Source: Sphingosinicella soli (GTDB lineage Bacteria > Pseudomonadota > Alphaproteobacteria > Sphingomonadales > Sphingomonadaceae). Taken from it: a DNA stretch of 64,000 nucleotides. Positions 9,135-18,442 of the stretch are shown in pieces. Each line of letters opens with the position of its first letter. Position 1 is the stretch's first letter. Where the stretch lies: positions 1 to 64,000 of the forward strand of contig NZ_JACHNZ010000010.1 in the NCBI RefSeq assembly GCF_014199685.1, read 5' to 3'. Both the position numbers and the translations under genes were made by a program. The notes beneath the pieces are model-generated. The model saw only the letters and a list, made by a program, of their open reading frames with translations. It made no database searches and was not told where the DNA came from.

Positions 9135-10171
9135 CGCGTCATGCTGTCTTCATCGATCCATCGAGCGACGATTTCCTTGAGGACCGGTTGTTCGACGCCA
9201 CGAACTCCCGGTTGAACCGCGATGGCACGCTGCTGCCTTTTATCCGTTTGCGCGAGCGGCTGAACGAACAGGGCATCCCAGTTCATACCGCTGACCGATT
9301 GGGGCAGGCTCGCTACATGGGCGAGGTGAATCATTATTGGTCATTCGGTCGGCTCTCCGCCTATCAAGCACTGAGTGCCCGCCCGGACGTGCGCCTGCGT
9401 GGGTTCATCCTGTTGGAGCCGCCTCTGGTCTTGCCGCAGATGTATGAAAAGTTGCCCGAATTGACCCGTCGCTTTGAAGAGGTGCACGTCCATAATGTTT
9501 TGGGCGATGGCTATTCGCTCGCAGGTGTTGACTGCGGGCGTCTGCGCAAGCTTTACTGGCCACAGCCTTATAATACGGTCGCTTCTTCATGGGAGCGCGA
9601 TGATCGACTGAACAGGGCAGTCGTTATCAGCGGCAACCATAATCCATTGTGGCGTCGCCCGGAATATTACAGCAAGCGCATTGAGGCAGTTTCCGCTCTG
9701 AATCGCTACAATGCAGTCGACCTTTATGGTCGTGGTTGGGATTGCAAATGGGGCCGGCAGTCGATGTGGCTACCTTATTGGCGTCACTACCGGGCGATCA
9801 CTCGGGCTTATCAGGGCAGTTGCGAATCAAAGACAGAAGTACTCAGCCGTTACCGCTTTTCGCTGTGTCTCGAGAACATGCCTATGACCGGCTATGTTAC
9901 CGAAAAAATCTTCGACTGCTTATATGCAGGTGTGGTTCCTCTCTATCTGGGCGCTCATGATATTGCGCAGCTTGTCGGAAGCGGAGCTTACATCGACGTT
10001 TCCGCTTATCCCTCGTGGGATGCATTGTGGCTGGCAATCCAGAAAATGCCGGAGGATCGCTGGAACGCTTATCGCGCCGCGGGACGGGATTTTATCGAGG
10101 GGCCGGGGTTCATGGCCTATTACCATTCTCTTGAGCGTATGGTGCAGGTAGACCTTGAACTCGAGCGATGA
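9131..10171 (+). CDS. Family 10 (alpha-1,3-fucosyltransferase-like) glycosyltransferase
   Basis: A 346-residue protein whose C-terminal half carries the GT10 donor-site signature FSLCLENMPMTGYVTEKIFD followed by CLYAGVVPLYLGA. Characterised GT10 enzymes use GDP-fucose, yet no GDP-fucose genes are in this window. The donor may be made elsewhere, or this enzyme may have adapted to another deoxysugar nucleotide. It is the last intact gene of the island and is translationally coupled to the CgeB-like transferase. Family membership is well supported; linkage and donor are unknown. Confidence 0.85.
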   Translation: MTRHAVFIDPSSDDFLEDRLFDATNSRLNRDGTLLPFIRLRERLNEQGIPVHTADRLGQARYMGEVNHYWSFGRLSAYQALSARPDVRLRGFILLEPPLVLPQMYEKLPELTRRFEEVHVHNVLGDGYSLAGVDCGRLRKLYWPQPYNTVASSWERDDRLNRAVVISGNHNPLWRRPEYYSKRIEAVSALNRYNAVDLYGRGWDCKWGRQSMWLPYWRHYRAITRAYQGSCESKTEVLSRYRFSLCLENMPMTGYVTEKIFDCLYAGVVPLYLGAHDIAQLVGSGAYIDVSAYPSWDALWLAIQKMPEDRWNAYRAAGRDFIEGPGFMAYYHSLERMVQVDLELER

Positions 10172-10219
10172 CAACGCGGCCTCATCAGCCGAACCGGAAG
10201 CGTGAACCGTCCATGTTCA

Positions 10220-10247
10220 GAGGGTCAATATTGCAGGCCGATTCACA
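10220..10247 (+). repeat. IS21-like terminal repeat remnant
   Basis: The stretch beginning gagggtcaatattgcaggcc resembles the two repeats at 35-60 and 69-95 in length, order of conserved blocks (gggtc, ttgca, gccg, caca) and orientation. It lies just after the last glycosyltransferase. It suggests that an IS21-type element also once bordered the right side of the island. Only a single degraded copy is visible. Confidence 0.45.
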
Positions 10248-10266
10248 GACTAACTGCCGCCGATGA

Positions 10267-10572
10267 TCTGATGTACCTACCATTACCAAGGCACAGCGGG
10301 CCGATAGGAGCTATGACGGCGACAGGTTCCTTGAAAACCTGCTCATGCGCGGCATTCTGCCGATCATCCCTCCACGCTCAATCCGGAAGGTGCCGGTCCA
10401 TCCCGACTATCGGCACTATAAAGATCGCAACCGCGTCGAGCGCACGTTCGGCAAGCTCAAACAACAACGCTACATCTCCACCCGCTACGAGAAGACAGTT
10501 CTCTCATTCGAGAGCTTCCTGACCCTCGCCGCAGCACACCTATGGCTGGAGTCTTTTGTCAACGCGGTCTAG
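10267..10572 (+). pseudogene. IS5-family (IS427-like) transposase, C-terminal fragment
   Basis: About 100 codons remain, open from just after an in-frame stop at 10264-10266. They read as the end of an IS5-type DDE transposase: ADRSYDGDRF, then DYRHYKDRNRVERTFGKLKQ with the final catalytic glutamate, then LAAAHLWLESFVNAV. The N-terminal half and both catalytic aspartate regions expected upstream are missing or frame-shifted, so the gene is dead. Its stop codon overlaps the stop of ugd on the other strand, so the insertion reached the very end of that gene. Confidence 0.8.
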
Positions 10573-11882
10573 TTCAAACTCAAGCGACCAACAGACATAT
10601 AGTTTATTTCGTATGCTGACATCTCGTCCACTGGATAGACATTACGTAAATCAAAAAATACTAGACTCCTTGCCTGTTTTCGCACTCGCCCCAGATCCAG
10701 CGCCCGAAACTCGTTCCATTCCGTCAGCAGCACGGCGGCATCCGCACCCTTGATCGCCGCATAGGCATCTTCGCACATCTCCACGCCGGGCAATAGCGGC
10801 GCGGCCGCTTTCATCCCCTCGGGATCGAATGCTTTCACCGTCGCGCCCGCATCCTGCAGCGCCGGGATGATGACGAGGCTCGGTGCATCGCGCATGTCGT
10901 CGGTGTTGGGCTTGAAGGTGAGGCCGAGGATGCCGATCGTCTTGCCTTCCACCGATCCGCCGCAGGCGGCGATGATGCGGTCGGCCATGGCGCGCTTGCG
11001 TTCGTCGTTCACCTTCACGGTTGCCGCCACGATCTGCAGCTGCACGGCATTATCCTCGGCGGTTTTCAGCAGCGCGAGCGTGTCCTTCGGGAAGCATGAG
11101 CCGCCATATCCCGGCCCGGGGTGCAGGAACTTCGCGCCGATCCGCTTGTCGAGGCCGATACCCTTCGCCACGCCCTGAACGTCCGCGCCCACCTTTTCGC
11201 ACAGGTCCGCGATCTCGTTGATGAAGCTGATCTTGACGGCAAGAAAGGCGTTCGCCGCGTACTTGATGACCTCGGCAGTCGCCCGCTCGGTGAACAGGAT
11301 CGGCACTTCGCGCAAGCTGAGCGGACGGTAAATGGCCTTCAGCACGTCGCGCGCCTGGTCGTCCGCCACGCCGCAGACGACGCGGTCGGGGCGCATGAAG
11401 TCCTCGATCGCCGAGCCTTCGCGCAGGAATTCGGGGTTGGAGGCGACGCTGATCGCCTTTCCGGGCGCCACTTCGCGCGCGATGCGTTCCACTTCGTTGG
11501 CGGTGCCCACGGGCACGGTGGACTTGTTCACGATAACGCAGGTGTCGGGCGCCGCCTCCGCGATCTGGCGCGCGGCGGCATAGACGTAGGAGAGATCGGC
11601 ATGACCATCGCCGCGGCGGCTCGGCGTGCCGACCGCGATGAACACGGCGTCGGCATCCCGTACGCCCGCCGTCAGGTCGGTCGTGAAGGTCAGGCGGCCC
11701 GCTTTGGCGTTGCGCGCGACCAGATCATCGAGGCCGGGCTCGAAAATGGGAATGTCGCCCGCCTTCAGCCTCTCGATGACCGCAGCGTTCAGATCGACGC
11801 ACGTTACGCTGTGGCCGAACTCTGAAAAACAGGCACCGGAAACAAGGCCGACGTAGCCCGTCCCGATCATCGCAATACGCAT
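10569..11882 (-). CDS. ugd: UDP-glucose 6-dehydrogenase
   Basis: It oxidises UDP-glucose to UDP-glucuronate with two NAD, feeding acidic polysaccharide synthesis. The 437-residue protein has MRIAMIGTGYVGLVSGAC at the NAD site, NPEFLREGSAIEDF, and the catalytic cysteine in PGYGGSCFPKDT. The C-terminus reads DLRNVYPVDEM and later VGRLSLN. Homologues often stop soon after the GR, so the last few residues may derive from the adjoining IS fragment. Codon use is that of the GC-rich backbone, which places the island boundary at its 3' end. Confidence 0.95.
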   Translation of the reverse strand: MRIAMIGTGYVGLVSGACFSEFGHSVTCVDLNAAVIERLKAGDIPIFEPGLDDLVARNAKAGRLTFTTDLTAGVRDADAVFIAVGTPSRRGDGHADLSYVYAAARQIAEAAPDTCVIVNKSTVPVGTANEVERIAREVAPGKAISVASNPEFLREGSAIEDFMRPDRVVCGVADDQARDVLKAIYRPLSLREVPILFTERATAEVIKYAANAFLAVKISFINEIADLCEKVGADVQGVAKGIGLDKRIGAKFLHPGPGYGGSCFPKDTLALLKTAEDNAVQLQIVAATVKVNDERKRAMADRIIAACGGSVEGKTIGILGLTFKPNTDDMRDAPSLVIIPALQDAGATVKAFDPEGMKAAAPLLPGVEMCEDAYAAIKGADAAVLLTEWNEFRALDLGRVRKQARSLVFFDLRNVYPVDEMSAYEINYMSVGRLSLN

Positions 11883-11967
11883 TCAGTGACCCCTGAGCAG
11901 CAGACACTTCTGCGGTTAACCCGCGCTGCCGTGAAATGCAAAGCCGCCGTTACGGCTCGGCCCGTGT

Positions 11968-13392
11968 TCAGCCCGTGTGGCCGAACTGGACGGGGTTCGG
12001 GCCGCGCTGCTTTTCGTCGATGATGAGGCTGCTGTTGGCGGGCGGGCGGGCGCGCTGGCGGCAATGGGGGCGCTCGCAGAGTTCGCAGCCGAGGCCGATC
12101 GGCGTCGCCTCGCCGATGCCGAGGTCGAGTCCGCGCGCGTAAACGAGGCCGTGCGCGTGCCGTGCCTCGCAGCCTATCGCGATCGCATATTCGGGGCGGA
12201 CGCCGCCGTAGGGCTGCGCATAGGCGCGCACGGTGCGGGCGATGGATACGTATTTCGCGCCGTCTTCCATTTCCACGAGCTGGCGCAAAATCTGGCCCGG
12301 CCGCTCGAACGCCTTGTGCAGCGTCCACAGCGGGCAGTTGCCGCCGTGGCGCGAGAACGGAAAGCCGCCCGCCGAGAAGCGCTTGGAGATGTTGCCGGCG
12401 CGATCGACGCGGACGAGGAAGAACGGAATCCCGCGCGCGCCGGGCCGCTGCAGCGTGGTGAGCCTGTGTGCGACCTGCTCCAGCCCGGCGCTGAACCGCG
12501 CCTGCAGCAGATCGAGATCGTAGCCCGTCGCCTCGCAGGCGGTGTGGAACCGGCCGTAGGGCATCATCAGCGCGGCGGCGAAATAGTTGGCGAGGTTCTG
12601 GACGAGCAGACGCTCGGACGCTGTATCGGGCATGCCGGCGCGCGCCACGATCGCATCGATTTCGGCGCGGCCTTCGGAAAGCGCGAGCTGGTATGCCGCC
12701 TGAAAACTGCGCGAGGCAGGGTCAAGCAGCTCGGAAAGCTGAAGCTGGCGGCCGTGCAGGTCGAGTCGGCGGAGAAGTTCGGGCATCACGTCGGCCGGCA
12801 GGATCCGAACGGTGAGGCCGTGGCGCGCGCGCAGGCGGTCGCTCACCGCCGCATAGAAATCGGGTGCGGCAAGGCGCAGTTCGTCGGCGAGGGCCTCGGC
12901 GCGGGTTTCGAGTTCCGGGAAGTGATTGCGGCGATCCTGAATGAACGCCCGAACGAGTTCGAGCGGGCCGTCGCCTTGCGGGGCTTCGGTGCCGCTGCTG
13001 CGTGCATCGCGCAGCGCGCTGCGCAGCCGGACGATCGCCTGGGCGATGCCCGGCGACGTTGCAACGAACTCCTGCACTTCGGCGCGGCCGACATCGAGCC
13101 CCTTGAGCAGCGGATCGGCGAGCGCCTCGGAAACGTCGAGCGCGAGGCGGTCGTCGTCGGCGCCGGTAAGCTGGCGGAGGTCGAGATTATACTGGTGCGA
13201 CAGCTTGAGCAGAAACGGCGCGGTCAAGGGCCGCTGGTTGCGTTCGATGAGGTTCAGATAGGAGATCGAGACGCCCAGTTCCTCGGCCATGCGGGTCTGG
13301 GTGAGGCCGAGCTGGCTACGCAGGCGGCGCACGCGCGGGCCTGCGAAGAGCTTCCCGCGCGGTTCGGCGAGGTCGAGTGCGATGCTGGCCAT
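11968..13392 (-). CDS. XRE-family regulator of the RamB/ScfR type (short-chain acyl-CoA responsive)
   Basis: A 474-residue regulator. An N-terminal helix-turn-helix (about residues 19-75, with LGLTQTRMAEELGVSISYLN) is followed by an IrrE/ImmA-like middle region (about 160-300). A C-terminal DUF2083 domain carries clustered cysteines and histidine (CELCERPHCRQ). RamB of actinobacteria represses glyoxylate-cycle genes and ScfR-type proteins sense acyl-CoA status. Divergent transcription from aceA across a 218-base region fits control of isocitrate lyase and probably itself. The ligand is inferred from family knowledge. Confidence 0.88.
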   Translation of the reverse strand: MASIALDLAEPRGKLFAGPRVRRLRSQLGLTQTRMAEELGVSISYLNLIERNQRPLTAPFLLKLSHQYNLDLRQLTGADDDRLALDVSEALADPLLKGLDVGRAEVQEFVATSPGIAQAIVRLRSALRDARSSGTEAPQGDGPLELVRAFIQDRRNHFPELETRAEALADELRLAAPDFYAAVSDRLRARHGLTVRILPADVMPELLRRLDLHGRQLQLSELLDPASRSFQAAYQLALSEGRAEIDAIVARAGMPDTASERLLVQNLANYFAAALMMPYGRFHTACEATGYDLDLLQARFSAGLEQVAHRLTTLQRPGARGIPFFLVRVDRAGNISKRFSAGGFPFSRHGGNCPLWTLHKAFERPGQILRQLVEMEDGAKYVSIARTVRAYAQPYGGVRPEYAIAIGCEARHAHGLVYARGLDLGIGEATPIGLGCELCERPHCRQRARPPANSSLIIDEKQRGPNPVQFGHTG

Positions 13393-13610
13393 TTGTACGT
13401 CTTTTTTACTTTTTTACAACAATGACACGAAATTTACAGACAGTTACACACGTTTTTTACACGATTTCCTTGCTGCGAGTAGGGGAAAGACGACATGGCA
13501 TCAATAGCAGATTTACAGACCCTGCGATTCGGAAATGGTCCGATTGGAAGCCCCGCTTCCGCGCTGCAATGTAAAAACGCTGTGAATAGTTAACGACGGA
13601 GTCATACACG
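13393..13610. promoter_or_regulatory. Shared aceA/regulator control region with repeated TTTACA boxes
   Basis: This A+T-rich region holds TTTACA at 13413, 13433, 13456 and 13512, GTTACA at 13443, and the reverse form TGTAAA at 13570. The 10-mer atttacagac occurs exactly at 13432 and 13511. The 13413, 13433 and 13443 copies are spaced by 20 and 10 bases, close to helical turns. These are good candidates for binding sites of the adjacent RamB/ScfR-like regulator. GGAG at 13598-13601 is the aceA ribosome binding site. Confidence 0.55.
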
Positions 13611-14903
<1,293 letters not shown>

Positions 14904-14933
14904 GTCCAACTCATCACCGGGGAGGGTGAGGAG

Positions 14934-14967
14934 GCGCCCGCCGGGACAACCGGCGGGCGCTTCTCTT
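14934..14967 (+). terminator. Rho-independent terminator of aceA
   Basis: A perfect 11-base stem (gcgcccgccgg at 14934-14944, ccggcgggcgc at 14950-14960) with a five-base loop is followed by ttctcttt. It lies 30 bases after the aceA stop. Confidence 0.85.
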
Positions 14968-15035
14968 TGTGTGTCGCGTATCCGTCACAAAGGCAGTGCA
15001 AGGATTGAAGGTCAGATCAAACGCCGGAGCCAGCG

Positions 15036-15509
15036 ATGACCCGTTTCAACCCCAAGCCGCAGGATGCACCGTGGCTGACCCCCTATCTGGTGCTTACCGA
15101 CTGGGCGGATAACCGCCGCTATTATGAAAAGGTGTTCGGCTTCGAACTCGGTCTCGTCCTCGACGGCCCCGGCCACATGCCGATCCACGCCGAATTCCGC
15201 TACAAAGGGCAACTGCTCTTCATGTGTGCGCCCGAAGGCGCAGGCGGCAGCCCGATCCGCAGCCCGCGTTCCGAAGCGCTCGACCATTCGCCGGTCAGCT
15301 TCTGCGTGTATGTCGACGACGTCGACGCCTTCACCAACCATGCGCTCGAAGCAGGCGGGGTCATGACGCACGAGCCCGCCGATCAGTTCTACGGCGAGCG
15401 CCGCGTCACGTTCACCGATCCGTCGGGCTACACGTGGATGTTCATGTCGAACATCGAGGCGATGAGCGAAGACGAGATCCGCGCCGCCGCCCCCGCCGCG
15501 ACCGAATAA
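15036..15509 (+). CDS. VOC-family (PhnB/glyoxalase-like) protein
   Basis: A 157-residue single-module-length protein of the vicinal oxygen chelate fold. It has a beta-alpha-beta start (PYLVLTDWADNRRYYEKVFG), an internal substrate strand (FRYKGQLLFMC), and a second half ending ERRVTFTDPSGYTWMF, with the glutamate typically used as metal ligand near GER. Family members bind metals or act in resistance or isomerisation, and substrate cannot be predicted. It stands alone between the aceA terminator and a convergent transporter gene. Confidence 0.8.
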   Translation: MTRFNPKPQDAPWLTPYLVLTDWADNRRYYEKVFGFELGLVLDGPGHMPIHAEFRYKGQLLFMCAPEGAGGSPIRSPRSEALDHSPVSFCVYVDDVDAFTNHALEAGGVMTHEPADQFYGERRVTFTDPSGYTWMFMSNIEAMSEDEIRAAAPAATE

Positions 15510-15515
15510 CGCCGT

Positions 15516-16409
15516 TCAGGTCGGCGGCACGCGCTTTTCCACCGGCGGGTGCGCGGCGCTCGGCCGCCGGACGAGCATGATGGCCGCGAACAGGATCGCG
15601 ACGCCCGTTGCGGCAACCGGCGTCAGCACCTCCGCGAACCACACGTAGCCGAACACCGCCGCGAACACGGGCTGGATCAGGAGCCCGATACCGCTCGCCA
15701 GCGGCGGCAGGTGCGGCAGCGCATAGACGATGAGCCCCTGCCCGATCACCTGGCTGCCGACCGCGAGCAGGATGACGGGCATCCAGTCCTGCGGCCAGAA
15801 GACGCCCGGCGCCAGCAGCGCCAGCGGCAGCAGGAACAGCGCGCCCGCAAGCGTTACCGGGGCGAGCGTCGCCATCGCCGAAAGGCCGCCCCGCGCCCGG
15901 TCGATGACGACGAGATAGGCCGTGTAGAACACCGCCGCGACGAAGCAGAGCAAATCGCCGAGCAGATGATCGGCGGACAGGCTCGCCGACTGGCCCATCA
16001 GCAGCGCGATGCCGATTGCCGCCATCACCAGCGCCAGCGCCGCCGTGGGCGTCGGCCAGCGGCGCATCACGAAATAGCCCCAGATCGGGAACAGGAAGGC
16101 CGCGCTGTTCGCGATGATGGTGGCGTTCGCAAGCACCGTGAAACCGATGCCGAGATGCCATGCGACGAGGTCCGCCGCGAAGAAGAAGCCCGCGAGGACG
16201 AGCCACGGCAGGCTCCGCCGGGGCGGCAGCAACGGCGCCTGCCGGTCCGAAAGGCGGGCGAGCGCATAGAGCAGCGGCACGGCGAGCGCCAGCCGCCAGA
16301 AAGCGGACTGGACCACCCCCACATCGGCCAGCCGCACGAGCAGCGGCCCCGCCGAGAGCATGGCGCTGCCTGTCAGAAACAGCGGGAAGGCGAAGCGGGG
16401 AGTTTTCAT
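15516..16409 (-). CDS. DMT-superfamily (EamA) transporter
   Basis: A 297-residue inner-membrane protein with about ten hydrophobic segments arranged as two EamA repeats (roughly residues 8-135 and 150-285). It resembles drug/metabolite exporters of the RhaT/YdcZ kind. ATG 16409 is used because the translation from there starts with a membrane segment; the frame stays open further upstream through non-conserved sequence overlapping the next gene's leader. It converges on the VOC gene and is divergent from the OYE reductase gene, with 87 bases between starts. The substrate is unknown. Confidence 0.85.
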   Translation of the reverse strand: MKTPRFAFPLFLTGSAMLSAGPLLVRLADVGVVQSAFWRLALAVPLLYALARLSDRQAPLLPPRRSLPWLVLAGFFFAADLVAWHLGIGFTVLANATIIANSAAFLFPIWGYFVMRRWPTPTAALALVMAAIGIALLMGQSASLSADHLLGDLLCFVAAVFYTAYLVVIDRARGGLSAMATLAPVTLAGALFLLPLALLAPGVFWPQDWMPVILLAVGSQVIGQGLIVYALPHLPPLASGIGLLIQPVFAAVFGYVWFAEVLTPVAATGVAILFAAIMLVRRPSAAHPPVEKRVPPT

Positions 16410-16496
16410 TGACGCGGCAATACCTAATCTTGTTTGTCGCCGCCATCCCGCATCCCCACCTTGGCGGCACGAAGCAAAACGAATGGAAGGTCTTTC

Positions 16497-17588
16497 ATGC
16501 CGACGCTTTTCGATCCCGTTCAACTCGGCGCCATTTCGGCCGCAAACCGCATCCTCATGTCGCCGCTGACACGGGCACGCGCCGACCGCGAAGGCGTGCC
16601 GCAGGCGTTCGTGGCGGACTATTACAGCCAGCGTGCGGGTGCCGGGCTCATCATCGCCGAAGCGACGGGCATTTCCCGGCAGGGTCTCGGCTGGCCGAAC
16701 GCGCCGGGGATCTGGTCGGATGCGCAGGTGGAGGCCTGGAAGCGGATCACCGCCGCCGTGCACGACGCGGGCGGCAAGATCATTTCACAGCTCTGGCACA
16801 TGGGGCGCCTCGTCCATCCGTCGGTGAGCGGCATGGAGTCGGTATCATCGAGCGCGATCCAGGCGCCGCACTACGCCCACACCTACGAAGGCAAGAAGGA
16901 CTATGTCGTCCCGCGCGTGCTGACGAAGGACGAGATCGCCGGCATCGTTTCCGATTATGCCGCCGCCGCCCGCAACGCGATCCGCGCCGGGTTCGACGGC
17001 GTCCAGCTCCACGGCGCGAACGGCTATCTGATCGACCAGTTCCTGCGCGACAATTCGAACACGCGCGACGACGAATACGGCGGCAGCCCGGAAAACCGCA
17101 CGCGCTTCCTGAACGAGGTGCTGGACGCGGTGATCGCGGAGGTCGGCGCCGACCGCACCGCGATCCGTTTCTCGCCGAACGGCGACACGCAGGGCACCGA
17201 CGACAGTGACCCCGTCACGCTGTTCGACCTCGTCGCGCGGCAACTCGCCGGGCGCGGCCTCGCCTTCGTGGAACTGCGCGAGCAGCGCCCCGACGGCACG
17301 TTCGGCAAATCTGACGTGCCGCTCGTATCGCCGTCGTTCCGCGCGCTCTACGACGGCCCGCTGGTGCTGAACAACGACATCACGCCCGCCATGGGCGCGG
17401 CGTTCGTGGAGAGCGGCAAAGCCGACGCCATCGCCTTCGGCCGCCCGTTCATCGCGAACCCGGACCTGCCGCTGCGCATAAAGGACGGCCACTCGCTCGC
17501 GACCGAAGACTTCAAGCTCTGGTACACGAACGGCACCGAAGGCTACACCGACTATCCGACGTGGGAACAGGCGCAGGCTGCGGCGTGA
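16497..17588 (+). CDS. Alkene reductase, Old Yellow Enzyme family
   Basis: An FMN-dependent NADPH:enone/nitro-ester reductase resembling NemA and XenB, 363 residues. Visible signatures are MPTLFDPVQLG at the barrel start, QLWHMGRLVHP, the substrate-binding HGANGYLIDQFL, and the phosphate-binding YGGSPENRTRF. The C-terminus contains FGRPFIANPDLP. ATG 16497 has GGAAGG seven bases upstream and gives the family N-terminus. It probably reduces reactive enals or nitro compounds. It is transcribed alone. Confidence 0.92.
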   Translation: MPTLFDPVQLGAISAANRILMSPLTRARADREGVPQAFVADYYSQRAGAGLIIAEATGISRQGLGWPNAPGIWSDAQVEAWKRITAAVHDAGGKIISQLWHMGRLVHPSVSGMESVSSSAIQAPHYAHTYEGKKDYVVPRVLTKDEIAGIVSDYAAAARNAIRAGFDGVQLHGANGYLIDQFLRDNSNTRDDEYGGSPENRTRFLNEVLDAVIAEVGADRTAIRFSPNGDTQGTDDSDPVTLFDLVARQLAGRGLAFVELREQRPDGTFGKSDVPLVSPSFRALYDGPLVLNNDITPAMGAAFVESGKADAIAFGRPFIANPDLPLRIKDGHSLATEDFKLWYTNGTEGYTDYPTWEQAQAAA

Positions 17589-17616
17589 CGGGGCAGCCCC
17601 GGCCCTTCCCCTTTTC

Positions 17617-17752
17617 CGTACCCTGAACATGTTTCAGAGGCTGTTCGCCGTCCGGCGGCGGTTACTTTTGCCCCATCGTCACCCTGAACTCATTTCAGGG
17701 TCCATACGGCAGTTCAGCGGCACGGCGGTATGGATGCTGAACGAGTTCAGCA
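17617..17752. repeat. Interspersed palindromic elements between the OYE gene and infC
   Basis: Three related palindromic units lie in the 195-base gap. An imperfect one starts at 17617 (ccctgaacatgtttcag core). Another at 17682-17700 pairs ccctgaa with ttcaggg. A perfect one, tgctgaacgagttcagca, is at 17735-17752. Elements of this sort are scattered through sphingomonad genomes. They might act as transcription stops or mRNA stabilisers for the convergent genes. Confidence 0.65.
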
Positions 17753-17783
17753 TGACAGGAGAGGAAAAGGAGGGGCGAAGCGC

Positions 17784-18332
17784 CTACAGCTTGGGCGCGA
17801 TCACCATCAGCATCTGGCGGCCTTCGAGCTTGGGATGCTGTTCGACCTTGGCATATTCCGCCGTGTCGAGCTGAACGCGCTCCAGCAGCTTCATGCCGAG
17901 CTGGAGATGCGACATCTCGCGGCCGCGGAAACGCAGCGTCATCTTGACCTTGTCGCCTTCCTCGATGAAGCGCTGAACCGCCTTCATCTTGGTGTCGTAG
18001 TCGTGGTCATCGATGTTCGGACGCATCTTGATCTCCTTGATCTCCTGCGTCTTCTGGTTCTTGCGGGCGGCGTTCGCCTTTTTCTGCGCCTCGTACTTGT
18101 ACTTGCCCACGTCGAGGAACTTGGCGACGGGCGGATCGGCATTGGGGGAGACCTCGACGAGGTCGAGGCCGACTTCGGCAGCCGATTCAATCGCTTCTGC
18201 TGTGAGCATCACCCCGAGGTTTTCACCTTCGTGGTCGATCACACGGACTTTCGGGGACTGGATGAACTCGTTGTAGCGAGGGCCCGAGAAGTTTTGCGGC
18301 ACCGGAGGGCGCCGGGTCAGAGGCGGTCGAAT
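17784..18332 (-). CDS. infC: Translation initiation factor IF-3 with ATT start
   Basis: IF3 binds the 30S subunit, blocks subunit joining and checks the initiator codon and tRNA. The protein has the N-domain ([17 protein letters not shown]), the basic linker rich in lysine ([15 protein letters not shown]) and the C-domain ending [12 protein letters not shown]. The only standard start gives 172 residues from GTG 18302. Ten codons further upstream is ATT (18332-18330), with GGAGAG exactly six bases before it, giving 182 residues starting M-R-P-P-L-T-R-R-P. An AUU start is the known basis of IF3 self-repression in E. coli. It lies downstream of thrS. Confidence 0.93.
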   Translation of the reverse strand: MRPPLTRRPPVPQNFSGPRYNEFIQSPKVRVIDHEGENLGVMLTAEAIESAAEVGLDLVEVSPNADPPVAKFLDVGKYKYEAQKKANAARKNQKTQEIKEIKMRPNIDDHDYDTKMKAVQRFIEEGDKVKMTLRFRGREMSHLQLGMKLLERVQLDTAEYAKVEQHPKLEGRQMLMVIAPKL

Positions 18333-18344
18333 AGCAGTCTCTCC
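18330..18344 (-). promoter_or_regulatory. infC ribosome binding site and ATT initiation codon
   Basis: Read on the minus strand, GGAGAG (18344-18339) is followed by six bases and then ATT (18332-18330). No ATG or GTG has comparable spacing to a Shine-Dalgarno sequence. This arrangement decides the start and predicts feedback control by IF3. Confidence 0.75.
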
Positions 18345-18442
18345 ATAATCATTGGCGGGAATCGAAGGCGCCTATGTAGTCGCTGGCCGCGCTTTCGAAA
18401 AGGGTGCCGCTGCAACAGGTCGAAGGAAAAATTTCGCAGGGC

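Noticed and set aside
18333-18442. Riboswitch or attenuator between thrS and infC
   Set aside because: No convincing paired structure or T-run was found; only the infC ribosome binding site is supported.
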